Shown: positions 60,873-64,000 of the stretch, in pieces
How the letters are laid out: every line of letters begins with the position of its first letter
Numbering within the stretch: the stretch's first letter is position 1
NCBI GenBank assembly: GCA_964482235.1
Contig: CAYZWU010000022.1
Coordinates: 14,844 to 78,843, forward strand
Origin: CAYZWU01 sp964482235
GTDB taxonomy: Bacteria > Planctomycetota > B15-G4 > CAYZWU01
Reading direction: 5' to 3'
DNA length: 64,000 nucleotides
The notes under the pieces: model-generated
The model's input: only the letters and a program-made list of their open reading frames with translations
Databases searched by the model: none
What the model was told of the DNA's origin: nothing
Translations under genes and position numbers: made by a program

Positions 60873-62744
60873 ATGTCGCGAAAAAGAACAGCATATTTCG
60901 CATTTGCCCTGTCCCTGCTCCTGCTCGTATCCGGTCCCGCGTGGGCTCAGAATGGATCGCAGTCCGACCTCGATCAGCTTCACGATGACCGCAATGAAGT
61001 CGAATTCACCACCCTGTCGGACAGCCTGGAAAGCCTCGATCTCGCGGACAGGATGAACGCCGTGATCCAGCTCGAGATGTTCTGCGACATGACACCGGAG
61101 CTGCGGCAGAAGACCGAGACGATCGAAAATCTCTGGAACACCGGAAACTTCGACCGGGCTCTCGCGGCGCTCCGGCTCTGGGAGCGATCGGGCGGCGCGC
61201 CCGGCGCTGTGGGCATCAACTGGAGGATTCCAAAGACAACGCAAGGCCTCACCCGGGGAGACGGAGACGACACGATCGTCGACTGGCGCGGCGACGCGGA
61301 AGGGGTGCACCTCGCGGTGCACGAGGCCACGGGAAACCTCTTCACCGTGATCCAGCGCGGATCGGGGAACACGGAGCTCTGGACCGTCCACATGTCCACG
61401 AACGGCGGCCTGTCGTGGACTGAAACGGGCCTCTGGGGGGCATCCCAGATACAGGAGATCCAGGACGTCAGCATCGCCATAGGACGCGACATGTTCCTCA
61501 ACGAATACCTCTATGTCGCCTATGTGGCGCACGATGGCGTGGACGACTTCTCCCTGGCGCGCTTCAGGCGCGTCTCCACCGTTGACGGAACCATGGACAC
61601 GGGTTTCGGCTACATCGAGGTCTTCGACAAGGGCGTGGAGATCGAGGAGGTCGCCCTCATCTCGGAGATCGACTACGGCGGCGTCAATCTCTGGTACTTC
61701 GCCATCCTGGCGGACTCGTCGCTCGTCTGCTACGTCTCTCCCGACGGCGGCAACTTCTGGAACGAAAATGTCACGGGCATCACAGCTGCCTTCAACGGCC
61801 TGGATGCCGTTGACCTCGATGGATCCCCTTTCACTCTGGCCGTCTCCTACTGTTCAGGCCCCTTTGCCTCGCTGGCCCTGAGAAGCACGACCTCCTGGGT
61901 CACCATCACCCTGGACACGATGATGCCCGTTTCTCCCACGGCCATCTCCGCCTGGGACGACAACATCGTGGTGGTGTACACGGACGTGACCGCCACGTGT
62001 CTGCGTTACAGCGCCTCGGACAATGGTGGCAACTCCTGGACCAGCGGCGACATCGCCACAAGTATGTTTCCGGTCATCCACTCCTTCGACGTGACGGCAC
62101 GCATGGACGACGGCATCTCGGTGGTCTACCAGGAGGAGACCGGTGATTCGGACACCTGCTGGCACACGCACTGCGACTACGGTATCTACGATTTCAGTCC
62201 GCCCGAGCCGTTCAACGAGCTCGACGTGAACACCGGCTCGGACATTTGCATTGAACGGCTGCCCTCCCTCTCGGGAACCCCGGAGTACGGCATGCTCTGG
62301 ATCCACGGTGACACCAAGCGTGTCTTCTTCGACAGGGTCGACATGGTGGTCGAGGCGCTTTCCGTTGACAACTACGCCATCTACGCCTCAGCAGGGGGGG
62401 GGACGGTCAACTTCACCCTCGATGCCGGATCAGCCTACGCCAACAGGGGTTACTACCTCCTGGGAAGCACGTCGGGCACCGAACCGGGCACGCCTCTTCC
62501 CGGTGGGATGGCCACCCTGCCCCTGAACTGGGACGGTTTCTCGAGCCTGGTGCGCAACAACATGAACTCGTCGACCTTCAGCGACTTCAACTGGTATCTC
62601 GACTACACCGGCAAGGGCGCCGCCCAGCTCAACGCAACGGTCGTGCCTCCGACCTACGTTGGTCTGAGCGTCCACTTCGCCTTCTGCCTGCACAGTCCTT
62701 ATGACTATGCCTCGAACCCCGTGGAGATCAGGATTCTGCCGTAG
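60873..62744 (+). CDS. Secreted sialidase/BNR-like propeller protein with recurrent C-terminal domain
   Basis: I chose the ATG at 60873, 9 bases after AAAGGAG. The 623-residue product has the signal peptide RTAYFAFALSLLLLVSGPAWAQ. After a helical stretch (about 30-110) comes a beta-propeller with Asp-box-like turns: MSTNGGLSWTETGLWG, VSPDGGNFWNENVTG and ASDNGGNSWTSGDIA match S-x-D-x-G-x-x-W. This is the BNR/sialidase-like fold, though the Arg triad of sialidases is not visible. The final 110 residues are the recurrent domain (GYYLLGSTSGTEPGTPLPGG and FAFCLHSPYDYASNPV). Probably surface-bound or secreted. Confidence 0.83.
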   Translation: MSRKRTAYFAFALSLLLLVSGPAWAQNGSQSDLDQLHDDRNEVEFTTLSDSLESLDLADRMNAVIQLEMFCDMTPELRQKTETIENLWNTGNFDRALAALRLWERSGGAPGAVGINWRIPKTTQGLTRGDGDDTIVDWRGDAEGVHLAVHEATGNLFTVIQRGSGNTELWTVHMSTNGGLSWTETGLWGASQIQEIQDVSIAIGRDMFLNEYLYVAYVAHDGVDDFSLARFRRVSTVDGTMDTGFGYIEVFDKGVEIEEVALISEIDYGGVNLWYFAILADSSLVCYVSPDGGNFWNENVTGITAAFNGLDAVDLDGSPFTLAVSYCSGPFASLALRSTTSWVTITLDTMMPVSPTAISAWDDNIVVVYTDVTATCLRYSASDNGGNSWTSGDIATSMFPVIHSFDVTARMDDGISVVYQEETGDSDTCWHTHCDYGIYDFSPPEPFNELDVNTGSDICIERLPSLSGTPEYGMLWIHGDTKRVFFDRVDMVVEALSVDNYAIYASAGGGTVNFTLDAGSAYANRGYYLLGSTSGTEPGTPLPGGMATLPLNWDGFSSLVRNNMNSSTFSDFNWYLDYTGKGAAQLNATVVPPTYVGLSVHFAFCLHSPYDYASNPVEIRILP

Positions 62745-62777
62745 ATCGGGTTGACGATTCTTAGCTTTTGACGAGCT

Positions 62778-62824
62778 CGAGCCGCTCCTGTCTTGATGAC
62801 GGGGGCGGCTCGGGTTGTTTTAGT
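62778..62824 (+). terminator. Intrinsic terminator after the secreted propeller gene
   Basis: CGAGCCGC (62778-62785) pairs with GCGGCTCG (62805-62812), extended inside by partly paired bases around a loop of about 19 nt. It is followed by GGTTGTTTTAGTTT. It lies 34 bases after the stop at 62744 and next to the converging gene that ends at 62820. Confidence 0.7.
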
Positions 62825-64000
62825 TTCCTACCAGTTTATACGACCATTGGAGGCGCCCTGAAAAGCTCTGGCGGTCTCCGTCATTTCGACCTTTCCCATC
62901 GAAGGAGATTGTCGGACTTTGAAAACCTCCAAAGGACTCGTACATATGAGGACCGTGGACCTCGCCTGGAACATGTTTCGAGAATGAGCCGCTTCCCCCC
63001 TTCACGATCTCTTTCACAATGCGACTGCTATTCGGCGGCTGTTGCCATATCCGAATTGTCTTGTCCGATTGAATCTGAGTGTTCCCCGACTTGTAGCCCT
63101 GGTTCTTTTCGAGCTCCACGACGTGCCACTTGATCGTCAGGTCGACGGAACGGCCGTGGTTGGTGATCTTTGTCGAGTAGGACACTTCCAGAAGCGTCCA
63201 GTCGTCGGTATCCAGCTCCCAGTCACCTGCCCGCAATCGAGCGTCGCGCGGCCCCGTTGTGATCTTGATCGAATCATGGACGATCCTGCTTCTTGGCGGC
63301 ACTGGCTCAGGTGGCTGGTCCCTCACGGGTCTCGTCTTCACGTTCAGATGATGGAACCGGACCTCGACTTTGGTTCTTGTCCCGGCCTCATCACCTTTCG
63401 TGTCGCCGACTATCTCGAAACTCTGAACAAAACCATCAGACGGTCCGAGTATCGTGTCCGGTTCATGATCCGTGTCGGTGAAGACGATCTTGACCGGGGC
63501 GGTCGAGCAACCAACATGTGTGATCTCTCTTCCAGCCGGTGCCTTGTACACACAACTCCAGTCCTTGACACCTCTTGCCTGGGTGTAATCCTTGTGCGCC
63601 TTGCGACCCTTCCACTCCAGGGCATCCATGTATACCCAGGCCTCGATGGAGTCTTTCAAGATTCTCAACCTTGCTTCTATTGTGATCCGTGGACCGTTTC
63701 CGTGAAAATCCCGATCACCGCGTATATGGGGAGGGACAAATGTCAGGTTGATCAATTTTTCCCCGGTGCGGAATATGTTCATGTAGGGATTCCAGCTATA
63801 GGACGTGGCAAAATCACCCCAGCCATTGAAGTAGATCCTGGATATCTTCGCGGGTTCCATGGCAAGCTCGCCTCCGCGCAGATCCTTTCCGTCGTCTCCA
63901 TCATCCCACTTCCAGGGCGCGTGAGCCGCGTTATTGCTGCCATTGTCCCCCTGTGTCAGGATAGTTGTCGCCTGAAAAACTCCCTCTTGGGGGGAGCCGA
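62820..64000 (-). CDS. Unknown protein, N-terminus cut by window edge
   Basis: The minus-strand frame is open from the stop at 62820 to the right edge, at least 393 residues. The ATG at 63860 is not the start: upstream in-frame sequence (GVFQATTILTQGDNGSNNAAH, WKWDDGDDGKDLRGGELAM) is clearly coding. The rest has beta-rich segments (DFHGNGPRITIEARLRIL, WHVVELEKNQGYKSG) with many Asp/Gly and few Cys. No signal peptide can be seen because the N-terminus is missing. I recognise no family; it could be an exported structural or carbohydrate-related protein. Confidence 0.65.
   Translation of the reverse strand, partial: GSPQEGVFQATTILTQGDNGSNNAAHAPWKWDDGDDGKDLRGGELAMEPAKISRIYFNGWGDFATSYSWNPYMNIFRTGEKLINLTFVPPHIRGDRDFHGNGPRITIEARLRILKDSIEAWVYMDALEWKGRKAHKDYTQARGVKDWSCVYKAPAGREITHVGCSTAPVKIVFTDTDHEPDTILGPSDGFVQSFEIVGDTKGDEAGTRTKVEVRFHHLNVKTRPVRDQPPEPVPPRSRIVHDSIKITTGPRDARLRAGDWELDTDDWTLLEVSYSTKITNHGRSVDLTIKWHVVELEKNQGYKSGNTQIQSDKTIRIWQQPPNSSRIVKEIVKGGSGSFSKHVPGEVHGPHMYESFGGFQSPTISFDGKGRNDGDRQSFSGRLQWSYKLVGN

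Overview
The window is a 64 kb piece of a GC-rich, diderm bacterial draft genome. It has no rRNA or tRNA gene that I can recognise, so placement rests on gene content. Two operons couple an ECF sigma factor of the TIGR02999 type to a membrane-anchored Ser/Thr kinase with C-terminal WD40 repeats. There are also several sulfatase-fold lipoproteins, secreted beta-helix proteins and a recurring C-terminal domain with a 'LLGS-x-TGT-x-PG' core. Together these suggest Planctomycetota or a related PVC/FCB-type lineage, probably a metagenome-assembled genome. Three runs of exactly 100 N are flanked by duplicated sequence (55, 55 and 9 bases), so they look like scaffold joins of overlapping contigs and not missing DNA. 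Removing the duplication restores the reading frame of all three interrupted genes.

Layout. 0-8.7 kb: a GT-C-like membrane protein (cut by the left edge), a sulfatase-fold lipoprotein, a PQQ-type propeller, a ThuA-like secreted protein, a secreted Ntn-hydrolase and a small exported protein, closed by a strong terminator. 8.8-16.5 kb: two tandem paralogous beta-helix proteins, a Tat-exported sugar-isomerase-like protein, a DUF4440 protein and a six-repeat propeller. 16.8-20.5 kb: a GntR/YtrA-type regulator with its ABC exporter, behind a promoter carrying a YtrA-like operator. 20.5-26.3 kb: CsaA, a TPR protein, a canonical formylglycine sulfatase, an SH3-repeat protein pair, a YbjT-like NAD(P)-binding protein and a Nudix gene broken by an in-frame TGA. 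26.3-38.9 kb: a chimeric truncated sulfatase, a beta-helix/CARDB protein, GH127 and GH20 glycosidases, OsmC, a ferritin-like protein, a DinB-like protein and a HEAT-repeat protein. 38.9-43.5 kb: a five-gene zinc-type uptake operon. 43.7-47.7 kb: an exported ExbD-like protein, acylphosphatase and a secreted triple tail-collar protein. 47.8-60.7 kb: the two sigma-kinase operons, with a ThiF-like/LuxI-like acyltransferase pair, a DUF4143 ATPase and an ABC-F protein between them. 60.8-64 kb: a secreted propeller-like protein and a protein truncated by the right edge.

The most distinctive feature is a family of four near-perfect palindromes (33-37 bp arms, 30-35 nt loops) at about 34.5, 35.2, 47.7 and 56.6 kb. 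Each sits directly at the 3' end of one or two genes. The stems carry compensatory changes and the loops are recognisably related, with copies 3 and 4 in opposite orientation. In one case the repeat supplies the stop codon of a kinase gene. They look like a mobile or maintained REP/MITE-like family that may also act as bidirectional terminators.

Functionally the window suggests a cell that degrades complex glycans (GH127, GH20, one sulfatase with an intact active site), displays many exported repeat proteins, imports zinc, and uses sigma-factor/kinase pairs for signalling. The acyltransferase/ThiF pair is the best candidate here for an undescribed small-molecule or modification pathway.
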